Positions 44,991 through 53,990 of a stretch of DNA of 64,000 bases are shown piece by piece. The DNA is from Streptomyces nymphaeiformis (GTDB taxonomy: Bacteria > Actinomycetota > Actinomycetes > Streptomycetales > Streptomycetaceae). The stretch spans positions 659,335 to 723,334 of the forward strand of contig NZ_JACHJY010000004.1 of NCBI RefSeq assembly GCF_014203895.1, written 5' to 3'. The translations under genes were made by a program, and so were the position numbers. The notes under the pieces are model-generated. The model did not search any database, was not told the origin of the DNA, and saw nothing but the letters and a program-made list of their open reading frames with translations. How positions within the stretch are numbered: position 1 is the first letter of the stretch; every line of letters begins with the position of its first letter.

Positions 44991-45014
44991 TCCGACGCCG
45001 TATCCGTACGGAAT

Positions 45015-45046
45015 CGAGCCCCCGCCCTCGCCCGGGCGGGGGCTCG
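45015..45046. terminator. terminator, purL / NTF2-like gene
   Basis: 12-bp stem CGAGCCCCCGCC / GGCGGGGGCTCG with an 8-nt loop, between convergent genes. Confidence 0.8.
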
Positions 45047-45056
45047 AACGCCTTTC

Positions 45057-45464
45057 TCAGGCCTGGGAGTAGAAGGCGTCGAGCTCGGTGATGTCCTCGA
45101 CGCACTCGTCGACGTCCGAGACCTTGCCTCCGATGATCGTGAAGAACATGGCGCCGTTCATCTCGATCCCGCGATCGCCGTGTTCGGCGTAGAACTTGTG
45201 GGTCGAGATCACATGGCCACGGCCGTCGGGGTAGACGCCCCCCAGCTCGACGCGCATGGTGCCGGCGGTGTACTCGAACATCTCGCCGAACATGGTCAGG
45301 ACGTTGTCGCGGCCCTTGAAGTGCCCGCCGAACCGGGTGCTGCCGGGGGCGTGGTGGGTACAGTCGCTGGTCATGGTGGCACCGAGTGCCTCCATGTCAC
45401 CCTTGCCGAACGCTTCGTAGCCCCGGCGTATCAGGGCCGCGTCGGGGTGCTCGTGATGGGTCAT
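45057..45464 (-). CDS. SnoaL/NTF2-like protein
   Basis: 135 aa. ALIRRGYEAFGKGDMEALGATM, FGGHFKGRDNVLTMFGEMF and MNGAMFFTIIGGKVSDVDECVED are typical of the SnoaL-like NTF2 fold. Members are isomerases, cyclases or orphan binding proteins; the substrate cannot be predicted. Start ATG 45464. The long frame extending to 47189 is spurious. Converges with purL. Confidence 0.87.
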   Translation of the reverse strand: MTHHEHPDAALIRRGYEAFGKGDMEALGATMTSDCTHHAPGSTRFGGHFKGRDNVLTMFGEMFEYTAGTMRVELGGVYPDGRGHVISTHKFYAEHGDRGIEMNGAMFFTIIGGKVSDVDECVEDITELDAFYSQA

Positions 45465-45530
45465 GGTCCCGTCGCCTGCTTTCGCTGCGAGTGGCTCCGT
45501 TCCTTCCAGTCTCGGGGCTAGCCTCGGGCC

Positions 45531-46319
45531 ATGCCACCTGCCAAGAAGCGCGCCCGCAGTTACGACTCCGCCAAGACCAGGGCGGCCGTCCTCGCCCAGT
45601 TCCGGCACGTACGGGAGGCGGTGACGGCGCTGACGCCCGAGCAGCTGGACGGGCCGACCCGGCTCGGGGAGTGGACCGTACGGGACCTGGCGGCGCACCT
45701 GACGATGGTGCTCGCGTCCCTGACCCGGAGGCTCGCGGAGCCCGAGCCGGAGAAGCGGGAACTCGCCCTGGTCGACTGGCCCCTGGCCACGGCGACGGCG
45801 GCGGGAAGCATCGACGAGGACACCCGGGCGATCGACGCGGGCGACCTGCCGGCGCTCTACGCGGAGACCCTCGCACGGTACGAGGAGGCGATCGGGGCCG
45901 TCTCCGACGAGCGGCTCGTCCCGACGCGCTTCGGCGCGATGCGGCTCGGGGACTTCCTCGTGACCCGGACCGTCGAACTCGTCGTCCACACCGACGACCT
46001 GAACGCGGCGACCGGCGCCGACGTCCCGTACGACCGCCAGGCCCTCGCGGCCTGCACCCGGCTGCTCGCCGACGCGCTCGCGCAGAAGGCGCCGGGCGGG
46101 GCGGTCGAGGTGCGGATCCCGCCGTACGCGGTGGTGCAGTGCGTGGAGGGCCCCCGGCACACCCGGGGCACCCCGCCGAACGTGGTGGAGACGGACCCGC
46201 TGACCTGGCTCAGGCTCGCCACGGGCCGTACGGAGTGGGCGGCGGAGCTGGACGCGGCCCACGTCGGCGCGAGCGGCGAGCGGGCGGACCTGAAGGCCCT
46301 GCTGCCCCTGATGGGGTAA
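45531..46319 (+). CDS. MDMPI-N / sterol-carrier domain protein
   Basis: 262 aa. The N-terminal DinB-like mycothiol-dependent maleylpyruvate isomerase domain has metal ligands in RDLAAHL and RTVELVVHTDDL. The C-terminal SCP-like domain (VRIPPYAVVQCVEGPRHTRG ... VETDPLTWLRLATGRTEW) forms the second half. It is likely a mycothiol-dependent transferase or isomerase of unknown substrate. TAGCCT at 45519-45524 lies 6 nt before the ATG, so the mRNA is probably leaderless. Confidence 0.9.
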   Translation: MPPAKKRARSYDSAKTRAAVLAQFRHVREAVTALTPEQLDGPTRLGEWTVRDLAAHLTMVLASLTRRLAEPEPEKRELALVDWPLATATAAGSIDEDTRAIDAGDLPALYAETLARYEEAIGAVSDERLVPTRFGAMRLGDFLVTRTVELVVHTDDLNAATGADVPYDRQALAACTRLLADALAQKAPGGAVEVRIPPYAVVQCVEGPRHTRGTPPNVVETDPLTWLRLATGRTEWAAELDAAHVGASGERADLKALLPLMG

Positions 46320-46358
46320 CCGGCGGAACCGTACGGCCGCTCCCTCCGTCCCATCGGC

Positions 46359-47162
46359 ATGCCGAAGCCACGCGCACACGCCGTCCTGGTCCCCCTCCTC
46401 CTGCTCACGGCCTGCGGTACGGGAGGAGGGGCGGGGAGCGGTGCGGGAGAGCCCGACCTGCCGGTCGCCGGCACGTACTGGACGGTCGACGCGGTCACGG
46501 TCGACGGCGTCAGGTCCGTCGCGCCCGACGGAGCGCGCGTCGACTTCGGGGAGAAGGACTTCGTCGGGGGGAACGCCGGCTGCAACACCTTCGGCGCCCC
46601 CGTCCTGCTCCGGGGCGACACCCTCACCGTCACCCAGGCCGAGGTGACCGGCATGGCCTGCTCCGGCGACCGGGGGCGCTTCGAGACGGAGTTCCTGAAG
46701 GTCTTCTCGGGCCCGCTGAAGGGGACGATGAAGGGCGACGGCCTGCGGCTCGCCTCGGCCGACGGGCGCAACAGCGTGGAGCTGACCACCGAGTCGGCCG
46801 TCCCGCTGCGCGGCACCACCTGGAAGATCGACGGGCTGGTCTCGAAGGACACGGCCTCCTCCCTGCCCGCCGGCAGCGGGGCCAAGGCGCGGTTCACGGT
46901 CGGCGCCGACGGCCGGGTCACCGGGAACCTGGGCTGCAACAACTTCTCCGCGCACGCCCGCGTCGACGAGAAGGCCCGCACCCTCACCGTCGAGGGCCCG
47001 GCGGCGACGACCCGGATGATCTGCACGCCCCCGCAGATGACGCTGGAGACGCGGCTGTACGAGCTCCTCGACGGCCCGCTGACCTATCGGCTGAACCACC
47101 GAACGCTGACCCTCACCGACGCCTCCGGAGAGGGCCTCACGGCGACCCCGAGCGCCCGCTGA
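46359..47162 (+). CDS. lipoprotein with two META domains
   Basis: 267 aa. Lipobox LLLTAC puts the lipidated Cys at about residue 20. Two META repeats follow: about 35-130 (GTYWTVDAVTVDG, NAGCNTFGAPV) and 140-250 (GTTWKIDGLV, NLGCNNFSAHARV). META domains are found in HslJ-like heat-shock and stress proteins of the envelope. It lies 39 bp after the SCP gene and could be co-transcribed. Confidence 0.9.
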   Translation: MPKPRAHAVLVPLLLLTACGTGGGAGSGAGEPDLPVAGTYWTVDAVTVDGVRSVAPDGARVDFGEKDFVGGNAGCNTFGAPVLLRGDTLTVTQAEVTGMACSGDRGRFETEFLKVFSGPLKGTMKGDGLRLASADGRNSVELTTESAVPLRGTTWKIDGLVSKDTASSLPAGSGAKARFTVGADGRVTGNLGCNNFSAHARVDEKARTLTVEGPAATTRMICTPPQMTLETRLYELLDGPLTYRLNHRTLTLTDASGEGLTATPSAR

Positions 47163-47378
47163 GCTGCCACCGACTGCGGCGTCCGTCACATCGCGGGACC
47201 ACCCCGGGCCTGGTACGAGCGTCCGCTCTCCGGGGCCCGGGGGCCGGAATCCCTTACCCCGCCTGCTTCGTAGGCCCCTCCAAGCCAGAGTTGATCATTT
47301 CGTGCGATCGCACGAGGGCCGCCACCTCCACATTTCCTCAATTCGGACCAGTGGTCGAGCCCGTCTACACTCGGAAAC

Positions 47379-48905
47379 GTGCCACGCGGAGACGGTCGAC
47401 TCAATCACGATCTGCTCCCCGGTGAGAAAGGCCCCCAGGACGCTTGTGGCGTCTTCGGTGTCTGGGCTCCGGGTGAAGAGGTCGCAAAGCTCACGTACTT
47501 CGGGCTCTACGCCCTCCAGCATCGGGGCCAGGAATCCGCGGGAATCGCGGTAAGCAATGGCTCCCAGATCCTCGTCTTCAAGGACATGGGACTCGTCTCC
47601 CAGGTCTTCGACGAGACTTCTCTCGGTTCCCTCCAGGGTCATATCGCGGTCGGTCACGCCCGCTACTCGACCACCGGGGCTTCCACGTGGGAGAACGCGC
47701 AGCCGACGTTCCGGGCGACCGCCCAGGGCTCGATCGCGCTCGGCCACAACGGCAACCTGGTGAACACGGCGCAGCTCGCCGAGATGGTCGCGGACCTCCC
47801 CAAGAAGGAGGGCCGGACCAACCGGGTCGCTGCCACCAACGACACCGACCTGGTCACCGCGCTCCTCGCGGGCCAGGTGGACGAGGACGGCACGCCGCTC
47901 ACCATCGAGCAGGCGGCCGCGAAGGTCCTCCCCGAGGTCCGGGGCGCCTTCTCCCTCGTCTTCATGGACGAGCACACGCTCTACGCGGCCCGTGACCCGC
48001 AGGGCATCCGCCCGCTGGTCCTCGGCCGTCTGGAGCGCGGCTGGGTCGTCGCGTCCGAGTCCGCCGCCCTCGACATCTGCGGCGCCAGCTTCGTCCGCGA
48101 GGTCGAGCCGGGCGAGATGATCGCGATCGACGAGAACGGCATCCGCACCTCGCGATTCGCGGAAGCGAAGCCCAAGGGCTGTGTCTTCGAGTACGTGTAC
48201 CTGGCCCGCCCGGACACGGACATCGCCGGACGGAACGTGTACCTCTCCCGCGTGGAGATGGGCCGCCGCCTCGCGAAGGAGGCGCCCGTCGAGGCCGACC
48301 TGGTGATAGCGACGCCGGAGTCCGGCACCCCCGCCGCCATCGGCTACGCGGAGGCCTCGGGCATCCCCTTCGGCGCCGGCCTGGTGAAGAACGCCTATGT
48401 CGGGCGCACCTTCATCCAGCCCTCCCAGACCATCCGCCAGCTGGGCATCCGGCTGAAGCTGAACCCCCTCAAGGAAGTCATCAAGGGGAAGAAGCTCGTG
48501 GTCGTCGACGACTCGATCGTCCGCGGCAACACCCAGCGCGCCCTGGTCCGGATGCTCCGCGAGGCCGGTGCGGCCGAGGTCCACATCCGGATCTCCTCGC
48601 CGCCGGTCAAGTGGCCCTGCTTCTTCGGCATCGACTTCGCGACCCGCGCGGAGCTGATCGCCAACGGGATGTCGGTCGACGAGATCGGCAAGTCGCTGGG
48701 CGCGGACTCGCTCTCGTACATCTCCCTGGAGGGGATGATCGAGGCGACCACGATCCAGAAGCCGAACCTCTGCCGTGCCTGCTTCGACGGCGAGTACCCG
48801 ATGGAGCTGCCGGACCCCGAGCTGCTCGGCAAGCAGCTCCTGGAGACCGAGCTGGCCGCCGGCCCGGCCGCCACCGCGGCCTCCGACGCGCTCCGTCGCC
48901 CGTAA
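47379..48905 (+). CDS. purF: amidophosphoribosyltransferase
   Basis: 508 aa. First committed step: PRPP + Gln gives phosphoribosylamine. A 22-residue propeptide precedes the catalytic Cys23 (DACGVFGVW) of the Ntn glutaminase domain. The phosphoribosyltransferase motif is VVVDDSIVRGNT. Cys residues for the [4Fe-4S] cluster typical of this type are present (WPCFFGIDF, LCRACFDGEYP). Start GTG 47379: TACACT (47366-47371) is 7 nt upstream and no RBS is seen, so the mRNA is leaderless. Confidence 0.97.
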   Translation: MPRGDGRLNHDLLPGEKGPQDACGVFGVWAPGEEVAKLTYFGLYALQHRGQESAGIAVSNGSQILVFKDMGLVSQVFDETSLGSLQGHIAVGHARYSTTGASTWENAQPTFRATAQGSIALGHNGNLVNTAQLAEMVADLPKKEGRTNRVAATNDTDLVTALLAGQVDEDGTPLTIEQAAAKVLPEVRGAFSLVFMDEHTLYAARDPQGIRPLVLGRLERGWVVASESAALDICGASFVREVEPGEMIAIDENGIRTSRFAEAKPKGCVFEYVYLARPDTDIAGRNVYLSRVEMGRRLAKEAPVEADLVIATPESGTPAAIGYAEASGIPFGAGLVKNAYVGRTFIQPSQTIRQLGIRLKLNPLKEVIKGKKLVVVDDSIVRGNTQRALVRMLREAGAAEVHIRISSPPVKWPCFFGIDFATRAELIANGMSVDEIGKSLGADSLSYISLEGMIEATTIQKPNLCRACFDGEYPMELPDPELLGKQLLETELAAGPAATAASDALRRP

Positions 48906-48913
48906 GACCCCCA

Positions 48914-48944
48914 CCGCCCGTGCCGCGACCCGCGGCACGGGCGG
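48914..48944. terminator. hairpin between purF and purM
   Basis: 14-bp perfect stem CCGCCCGTGCCGCG / CGCGGCACGGGCGG with a 3-nt loop. A TAGTAC hexamer (48963-48968) after it may give purM its own promoter. Confidence 0.7.
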
Positions 48945-48991
48945 TACGAGCAGCACGAGCTGTAGTACGACGACACGAAAGTTCTCACCCC

Positions 48992-50059
48992 ATGACTGAG
49001 ACCACCGGTGCCTCCTACGCGAGCGCGGGCGTCGACATCGAAGCGGGCGACCGCGCCGTCGAGCTCATGAAGGAGTGGGTGAAGAAGACGCAGCGCCCCG
49101 AGGTCCTCGGTGGCCTCGGCGGCTTCGCCGGCCTCTTCGACGCCTCCGCCCTCAAGCGCTACGAGCGTCCGCTGCTCGCCTCGGCGACCGACGGCGTCGG
49201 CACGAAGGTCGACATCGCCCGCCAGATGGGCGTGTACGACACGATCGGCCACGACCTGGTCGCGATGGTCATGGACGACATCGTCGTCTGCGGCGCCGAG
49301 CCGCTCTTCATGACCGACTACATCTGCGTCGGCAAGGTCCACCCCGAGCGCGTCGCCGCCATCGTCAAGGGCATCGCCGAGGGCTGCGTCCTGGCCGGCT
49401 GCGCCCTGGTCGGCGGCGAGACGGCGGAGCACCCGGGCCTCCTCGGCCCGGACGACTTCGACGTCGCCGGCGCGGGCACGGGTGTCGTGGAGTACGACCG
49501 GCTGCTCGGCGCGGACCGCATCCGTACGGGGGACGCGGTCATCGCCATGGCGTCCTCGGGCCTTCACTCCAACGGGTACTCGCTCGTCCGCCACGTGGTC
49601 TTCGACCGCGCCGGCATGACCCTCGACCAGCAGGTCGAGGAGCTCGGCCGGACGCTCGGCGAGGAGCTCCTGGAGCCCACGAAGATCTACTCGCTGGACT
49701 GCCTGGCCCTCACCCGGACCACGGACGTCCACGCCTTCAGCCACATCACGGGCGGCGGCCTGGCCGCCAACCTGGCCCGGGTCATCCCGGACGGGCTGCA
49801 CGCCACGGTCGACCGCTCGACCTGGACGCCGGGTGCGATCTTCGACCTGGTCGGCAAGGCCGGTCAGGTGGAGCGCCTGGAGCTGGAGAAGACCCTGAAC
49901 ATGGGCGTCGGCATGATGGCCGTCGTGCCGGCCGAGTCCGTGGACGTGGCCCTGGCGACCCTGGAGGACCGCGGGGTCGAGGCCTGGGTCGCGGGCGAGA
50001 TCACCGAGCGCGGGGCGCACACGACGGGCGCTGAGCTGGTCGGGACGTATTCAAATTAG
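48992..50059 (+). CDS. purM: AIR synthetase
   Basis: 355 aa. Converts FGAM to AIR with ATP (step 5). Signatures: LLASATDGVGTK, GHDLVAMVMDDIVVCGAEPLF (as HDLVAMVMDDIV), GCALVGGETAEHPG, ASSGLHSNGYSLVR, HITGGGLAANL, NMGVGMMAVV. Same strand as purF but separated by a terminator-like hairpin. Ended by the 18-bp hairpin at 50081-50125. Confidence 0.97.
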   Translation: MTETTGASYASAGVDIEAGDRAVELMKEWVKKTQRPEVLGGLGGFAGLFDASALKRYERPLLASATDGVGTKVDIARQMGVYDTIGHDLVAMVMDDIVVCGAEPLFMTDYICVGKVHPERVAAIVKGIAEGCVLAGCALVGGETAEHPGLLGPDDFDVAGAGTGVVEYDRLLGADRIRTGDAVIAMASSGLHSNGYSLVRHVVFDRAGMTLDQQVEELGRTLGEELLEPTKIYSLDCLALTRTTDVHAFSHITGGGLAANLARVIPDGLHATVDRSTWTPGAIFDLVGKAGQVERLELEKTLNMGVGMMAVVPAESVDVALATLEDRGVEAWVAGEITERGAHTTGAELVGTYSN

Positions 50060-50080
50060 AGGCGTCGCGAAGTAAGTCTG

Positions 50081-50125
50081 ACGTCGAAGGCGGGGCGCTC
50101 CTGGGGGGCGCCCCGCCTTCGACGT
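50081..50125. terminator. purM terminator
   Basis: 18-bp stem ACGTCGAAGGCGGGGCGC and its complement with a 9-nt loop. Confidence 0.8.
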
Positions 50126-50179
50126 ATCCGCTCTCGGCACCATCCCTACGCGGACAGCATCCCTCCGCGGACAGCACAG

Positions 50180-50210
50180 AAACCCGGACGGGTGACCCCG
50201 GTCCGGGTTT
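50180..50210. terminator. terminator of the DUF3073 gene
   Basis: 10-bp stem AAACCCGGAC / GTCCGGGTTT with an 11-nt loop, 20 bp past the DUF3073 stop on its strand. Confidence 0.6.
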
Positions 50211-50230
50211 CGGTGTTGCGATTCAGAAGG

Positions 50231-50485
50231 TCAAGCGCGACGCGGGGACGAGCTCGGACCGGACTCGTCGTCCTCGTCCTCGTCGTCCGTGTTGTAGAGA
50301 TCCGCGTACTGGGCGTACGGGTCGTCTTCCTCGTCGTCGTCCTCGAACGGCTCGCCATTCGGCGGCTGGCTCGAAGTCGAAGCGCCCAGCTCATTGGCCA
50401 GACGCGTCAGGTCTGTCCCGCCGCTGCTGTACTTCAGCTGGCGGGCGACCTTGGTCTGCTTGGCCTTTGCCCGGCCGCGCCCCAT
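50231..50485 (-). CDS. DUF3073 protein
   Basis: 84 aa. A basic start MGRGRAKAKQTKVARQLKY is followed by a short helix and a very acidic disordered tail (PFEDDDEEDDPYAQYADLYN, TDDEDEDDESG). Conserved across actinobacteria next to purM, function unknown. The charge split suggests nucleic-acid or ribosome binding (speculative). Start ATG 50485; upstream extension is not conserved. Confidence 0.9.
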   Translation of the reverse strand: MGRGRAKAKQTKVARQLKYSSGGTDLTRLANELGASTSSQPPNGEPFEDDDEEDDPYAQYADLYNTDDEDEDDESGPSSSPRRA

Positions 50486-50775
50486 GGCTCGACCCCCTCG
50501 GTGACGGGGCTCTTCGGCCCCAGAGTCTTGACACGCGTTCATGATTCGGAACGGACTCTCGACAGAGAGACCGATCCGTAGGGCTTCAACGGTACCTGTT
50601 TCCGTGGGTCTACGGTACGCCGCGCGCATCACATACCCCGGTACAGAACCTTCGAGGTGCCCTTTCCTCGCTGGTCAATCGCGATTTTAACCTCTTCTTG
50701 AGCGCCGACCCGCCGATGGGCGTGAGCGAAGTCTCGCCCGGCGGCGGGCCGGCCCTCCGTACTGCCGGGCGCGGA

Positions 50776-51867
50776 TCAGGCGCGGCGGGCGTCCGCCATG
50801 CGCTGCTCGGCGATCCGGTCGGCCGCGGCGGCCGGCGGAATGCCGTCGGACTTCGCACGTGCGAAGATCTCCAGGGTGGTGTCGAAGATCTTCGTGGCCT
50901 TCGCCTTGCAGCGGTCGAAGTCGAAGCCGTGCAGCTCGTCGGCGACCTGGATCACGCCACCGGCGTTGACCACGTAGTCGGGCGCGTAGAGGATGCCGCG
51001 CGCCTCCAGGTCCTTCTCGACGCCCGGGTGGGCCAGCTGGTTGTTGGCCGCGCCGCAGACGATCTTCGCGGTGAGGACCGGGACGGTCTCGTCGTTCAGG
51101 GCGCCGCCCAGCGCGCAGGGCGCGTAGACGTCGAGGCCCTCGACGCGGATGAGCGCGTCGGTGTCGGCGACCACGGTGACCTGCGGGTGCTTGTCGGTGA
51201 TCCGGCACACCGACTCCTCGCGCACATCGGTGATCACGACCTCGGCGCCGTCCTCCAGGAGGTGCTCGACGAGGTAGTGGCCGACCTTGCCGACGCCCGC
51301 GACGCCGACCTTGCGGCCGCGCAGGGTCGGGTCGCCCCACACGGTCTGCGCGGCGGCGCGCATGCCCTGGAAGACGCCGAAGGCGGTGAGGACGGAGGAG
51401 TCGCCGGCGCCGCCGTTCTCGGGGGAGCGGCCGGTGGTCCACTGGTTGGTGCGGGCGACGACGTCCATGTCGGCGACGTAGGTGCCGACGTCGCAGGCCG
51501 TGACGTACCGGCCGCCGAGGGAGGCGACGAAGCGGCCGTAGGCGAGGAGGAGCTCCTCGGTCTTGATCTGCTCCGGGTCGCCGATGATGACGGCCTTGCC
51601 GCCGCCCAGGTCGAGTCCGGCCATGGCGTTCTTGTACGACATGCCGCGCGACAGGTTGAGCGCGTCGGCGATCGCCTCGGCCTCGGTGGCGTACGGGTAG
51701 AAGCGGGTGCCGCCGAGGGCGGGGCCCAGGGCGGTGGAGTGGAGGGCGATGACGGCCTTGAGGCCGGTGGCGCGGTCCTGACAGAGCACGACTTGCTCGT
51801 GGCCACCCTGCTCCGAGTGGAACAGGGTGTTGAGTACGTCGACAGGAACGCCGGTCACATCGGTCAC
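50776..51867 (-). CDS. vdh: valine (branched-chain amino acid) dehydrogenase
   Basis: 363 aa. NAD-dependent oxidative deamination of Val/Leu/Ile, feeding acyl-CoA precursors for growth and polyketides. Catalytic Lys regions GGTRFYPYATEAEA and MAGLDLGGGKAVIIGDP; Rossmann motif VGVAGVGKVGHYLVEHLL; YVVNAGGVIQVADELHG. Close to the studied S. coelicolor Vdh (SCO4089). Start GTG 51867, with GGGAG 8 nt upstream. The TTG at 51882 would remove the spacer and is rejected. Confidence 0.95.
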   Translation of the reverse strand: MTDVTGVPVDVLNTLFHSEQGGHEQVVLCQDRATGLKAVIALHSTALGPALGGTRFYPYATEAEAIADALNLSRGMSYKNAMAGLDLGGGKAVIIGDPEQIKTEELLLAYGRFVASLGGRYVTACDVGTYVADMDVVARTNQWTTGRSPENGGAGDSSVLTAFGVFQGMRAAAQTVWGDPTLRGRKVGVAGVGKVGHYLVEHLLEDGAEVVITDVREESVCRITDKHPQVTVVADTDALIRVEGLDVYAPCALGGALNDETVPVLTAKIVCGAANNQLAHPGVEKDLEARGILYAPDYVVNAGGVIQVADELHGFDFDRCKAKATKIFDTTLEIFARAKSDGIPPAAAADRIAEQRMADARRA

Positions 51868-52022
51868 GGTGGTGACTCCCAAGTACGAAGCGGCGGTTGC
51901 GGCCCTCCCTGTGGGTGGGGGAGGACCAGATCGGGAAGAGAGTAAGTCCTACCTGGGCGTAGATCGGCCGCAGTGCTCAGGATCACCCCCTCCCGGAGTA
52001 CCTCCGTGGAAGGATTTGCGAC

Positions 52023-52883
52023 ATGTCGGTCGCCTCCACGGTCCCCGTTCCCTACGCGTCCTATCTGCGGGTGTACGAGCCGCTGGCCGCGTTCCCCGAG
52101 CCGGAGCGGTCCCACTGGGCCCGGTACGCGCGCCGGGCCCGCATCCCGGGGGCGCAGGAGGAGCTGCGCCGCTCGCTCGCGGACCTGCTGCCGACGCCCC
52201 CGGTGCCGGTGCCGGTCCACGAGAGCGGGGAGGCCTTCGTGGCGCATCTGGACGGGGTGGTGGTGATCTGCCCGTGGCGGACCCGGCTGCGCGGCTGGCT
52301 GGCCCTGGAGGAGCTGACGGCGGGCCCGTACCCGGCGTCGGTGCTGGACGCGATGCTGCCGCCGGTGGTCCGGGCGCAGGTGGCGGGCGACTACGAGCGC
52401 TGGCTGAGCCGGAACCCGGACGCCCGGCCGTGGATCCGCACCGGGGTCTGGCAGGTGCCGCTGCGCTGGTTCTCGCTCTTCGGGGACGAGGACCGGGAGT
52501 ACGAGCCGGGGGAGTCCGGGAGCACGGAGGCGGGCCGGGCGCCGGTGCTGCGGTACCGGACGACGATGGCGCAGGCGCGGCGGCGGCTGGCGCGGGCGCT
52601 GAAGGCGCTGCGGGAGTCGATCGACGACGGTCCGATGACGGAGGGTCTGATCGAGGTGGGGCGCTGGCTGGAGGAGTTCCATCCGCGGGCGCTCGTGGAG
52701 CTGGACTTCGGCGGTCTGGTGCACGTGATGCCGGCCGGGTGGCTGGCGGAGGACCGTTCGGCGGCGCAGCTGGCGGAGGGGATCGCCGCGTTGCGGGCGG
52801 GGGACGGCGAGGCGGCGAGCGAGGTGTACGGGCGGCTCGCGGAGCGCTGGCGGAAGGTCAGGGACCTCCGTTACGCGAACTGA
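52023..52883 (+). CDS. conserved hypothetical protein beside bldC
   Basis: 286 aa, soluble, without recognised domain. SVASTVPVPYASYLRVYEPLA start, WARYARRARIPGAQEELRRSLADLLP, DGVVVICPWRTRLRGWLALEEL, and a C-terminal helical part. Position between vdh and bldC is conserved in Streptomyces. Start ATG 52023, with GGAAGGA 7 nt upstream. No function can be assigned. Confidence 0.85.
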   Translation: MSVASTVPVPYASYLRVYEPLAAFPEPERSHWARYARRARIPGAQEELRRSLADLLPTPPVPVPVHESGEAFVAHLDGVVVICPWRTRLRGWLALEELTAGPYPASVLDAMLPPVVRAQVAGDYERWLSRNPDARPWIRTGVWQVPLRWFSLFGDEDREYEPGESGSTEAGRAPVLRYRTTMAQARRRLARALKALRESIDDGPMTEGLIEVGRWLEEFHPRALVELDFGGLVHVMPAGWLAEDRSAAQLAEGIAALRAGDGEAASEVYGRLAERWRKVRDLRYAN

Positions 52884-53442
52884 CATCAGCCGGACAAGTT
52901 CGTCAGGTAGGTATCGACAAGACATGTCCGGCGGGTGTAAATGATCTTGAGGGTGTGGCCGGTTTCCGTTGGCCGGGTCTTTCGCACCGATGGGGTGAGG
53001 TCGTTGGTCCTGATCCGGGCCTTTGGCTCAAGCGTGACGGACAGCACGTAACGCACTCTTGCGTCCATCACCCACCCTCGTGCCAAAATAGGACAAGGAG
53101 TCCGGGGAGGGTTCCTTCCGCCCAAGTTCGGGCGGAACGCTCAGCATTGCACTCTATGGGGGGTCTGAGGACTCCTGATCGCTCTGTGACTGATCGTCAC
53201 AGTGGCGTGACTGTCCGTTATGGCATGGTCAGTCGACTTCCGCCGCTGATGAACACCTGCGAGGGCAATTCCATCGGTTTGGCCGACGCGGCTGGACGGA
53301 TGGTGTAGTTGTAGTGCCGAGGACAAGCCGTTCGTCCTATAACCGACTCGGCCCGCTTCTGCCATTTCGGGCAAGGCGGGTCAAGGTGCAGAATTTAGAG
53401 GAAAGAACCGAGATTGGTTCGGTTCTCCCGAGGAGGCCGCTC
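52884..53442. promoter_or_regulatory. long bldC upstream region with palindromes
   Basis: 559 bp without a credible gene, unusually long for this window. It holds a hairpin TTCCGCCC-AAGTTC-GGGCGGAA (53116-53137), and three alternating half-sites GTGAC-N5-GTCAC-N6-GTGAC (53186-53211). The first pair extends to the 7-bp dyad CTGTGAC-TGATC-GTCACAG at 53184-53202. Confidence 0.6.
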
Positions 53443-53649
53443 ATGACCGCTCGCACCCCTGATGCCGAGCCGCTGCTGACCCCTGCCGAGGTTGCCACGA
53501 TGTTCCGCGTGGACCCGAAGACGGTGACCCGTTGGGCCAAGGCCGGCAAGCTCACGTCCATCCGCACCCTGGGTGGGCACCGCCGGTACCGCGAGGCCGA
53601 GGTTCGCGCTCTGCTGGCGGGTATTCCGCAGCAGCGCAGCGAGGCCTGA
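53443..53649 (+). CDS. bldC: developmental regulator BldC (MerR-like wHTH)
   Basis: 68 aa, a bare winged helix-turn-helix (LLTPAEVATMFRVDPKTVTRW; GKLTSIRTLGGHRRYREAEV) with no effector domain. BldC binds DNA cooperatively as head-to-tail oligomers on direct repeats. It holds back entry into sporulation and is needed for antibiotic production in S. coelicolor (SCO4091). Start ATG 53443, with AGGAGG 6 nt upstream. A T-tailed intrinsic terminator follows at 53774-53813. Confidence 0.97.
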   Translation: MTARTPDAEPLLTPAEVATMFRVDPKTVTRWAKAGKLTSIRTLGGHRRYREAEVRALLAGIPQQRSEA

Positions 53650-53990
53650 GGTCGCGCAGAACCACGCAGGACCCTGCAACACCCCGTAACACCGGGCCCG
53701 TCCGGATCCCCCAATCCGGTCGCCCACCCCTAGTACTGCCGACGGGCTCCTGCCCCAACAGGTCTCCGTCAACGATCGCGCTGGACTCCGCCGGGTCCAG
53801 CGCGATCTTTTTTGTGCCCCGCGCCACACTCTCTCCAGGGTGGTGCAATTGCACATATTAAATCCGGGTGGTGTAGGGAGGGTGTAAGTGCAGGGGTTTC
53901 TGAAACTCTTTCAGTGACACCCGTCACACTGACGAAGTCTTGCCAAGAAACAGCCTCCCACTTCGCGGAACGCCGCCAACCGGCCGTTGG
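53650..53990. other. bldC 3' region, no gene
   Basis: 341 bp holding the bldC terminator. The rest (53814-53990) shows only an AT-richer patch (53846-53862) and no supported coding frame. Confidence 0.6.
53774..53813 (+). terminator. intrinsic terminator of bldC
   Basis: 13-bp stem GATCGCGCTGGAC / GTCCAGCGCGATC, 8-nt loop, then six T residues. A U-tract of this kind is rare among the hairpins of this window. Confidence 0.9.

Noticed and set aside
50776..51882. vdh start at TTG 51882
   Set aside because: Would place the GGGAG ribosome site inside the gene; GTG 51867 matches the known N-terminus (TDV...).
52886..53125. 79-aa gene in the bldC leader, minus strand
   Set aside because: No ribosome site, random composition and no motifs.
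53184..53202. Crp/FNR box upstream of bldC
   Set aside because: TGTGA and TCACA are separated by 7 bp rather than 6, which does not fit the usual Crp geometry; kept only as a palindrome.
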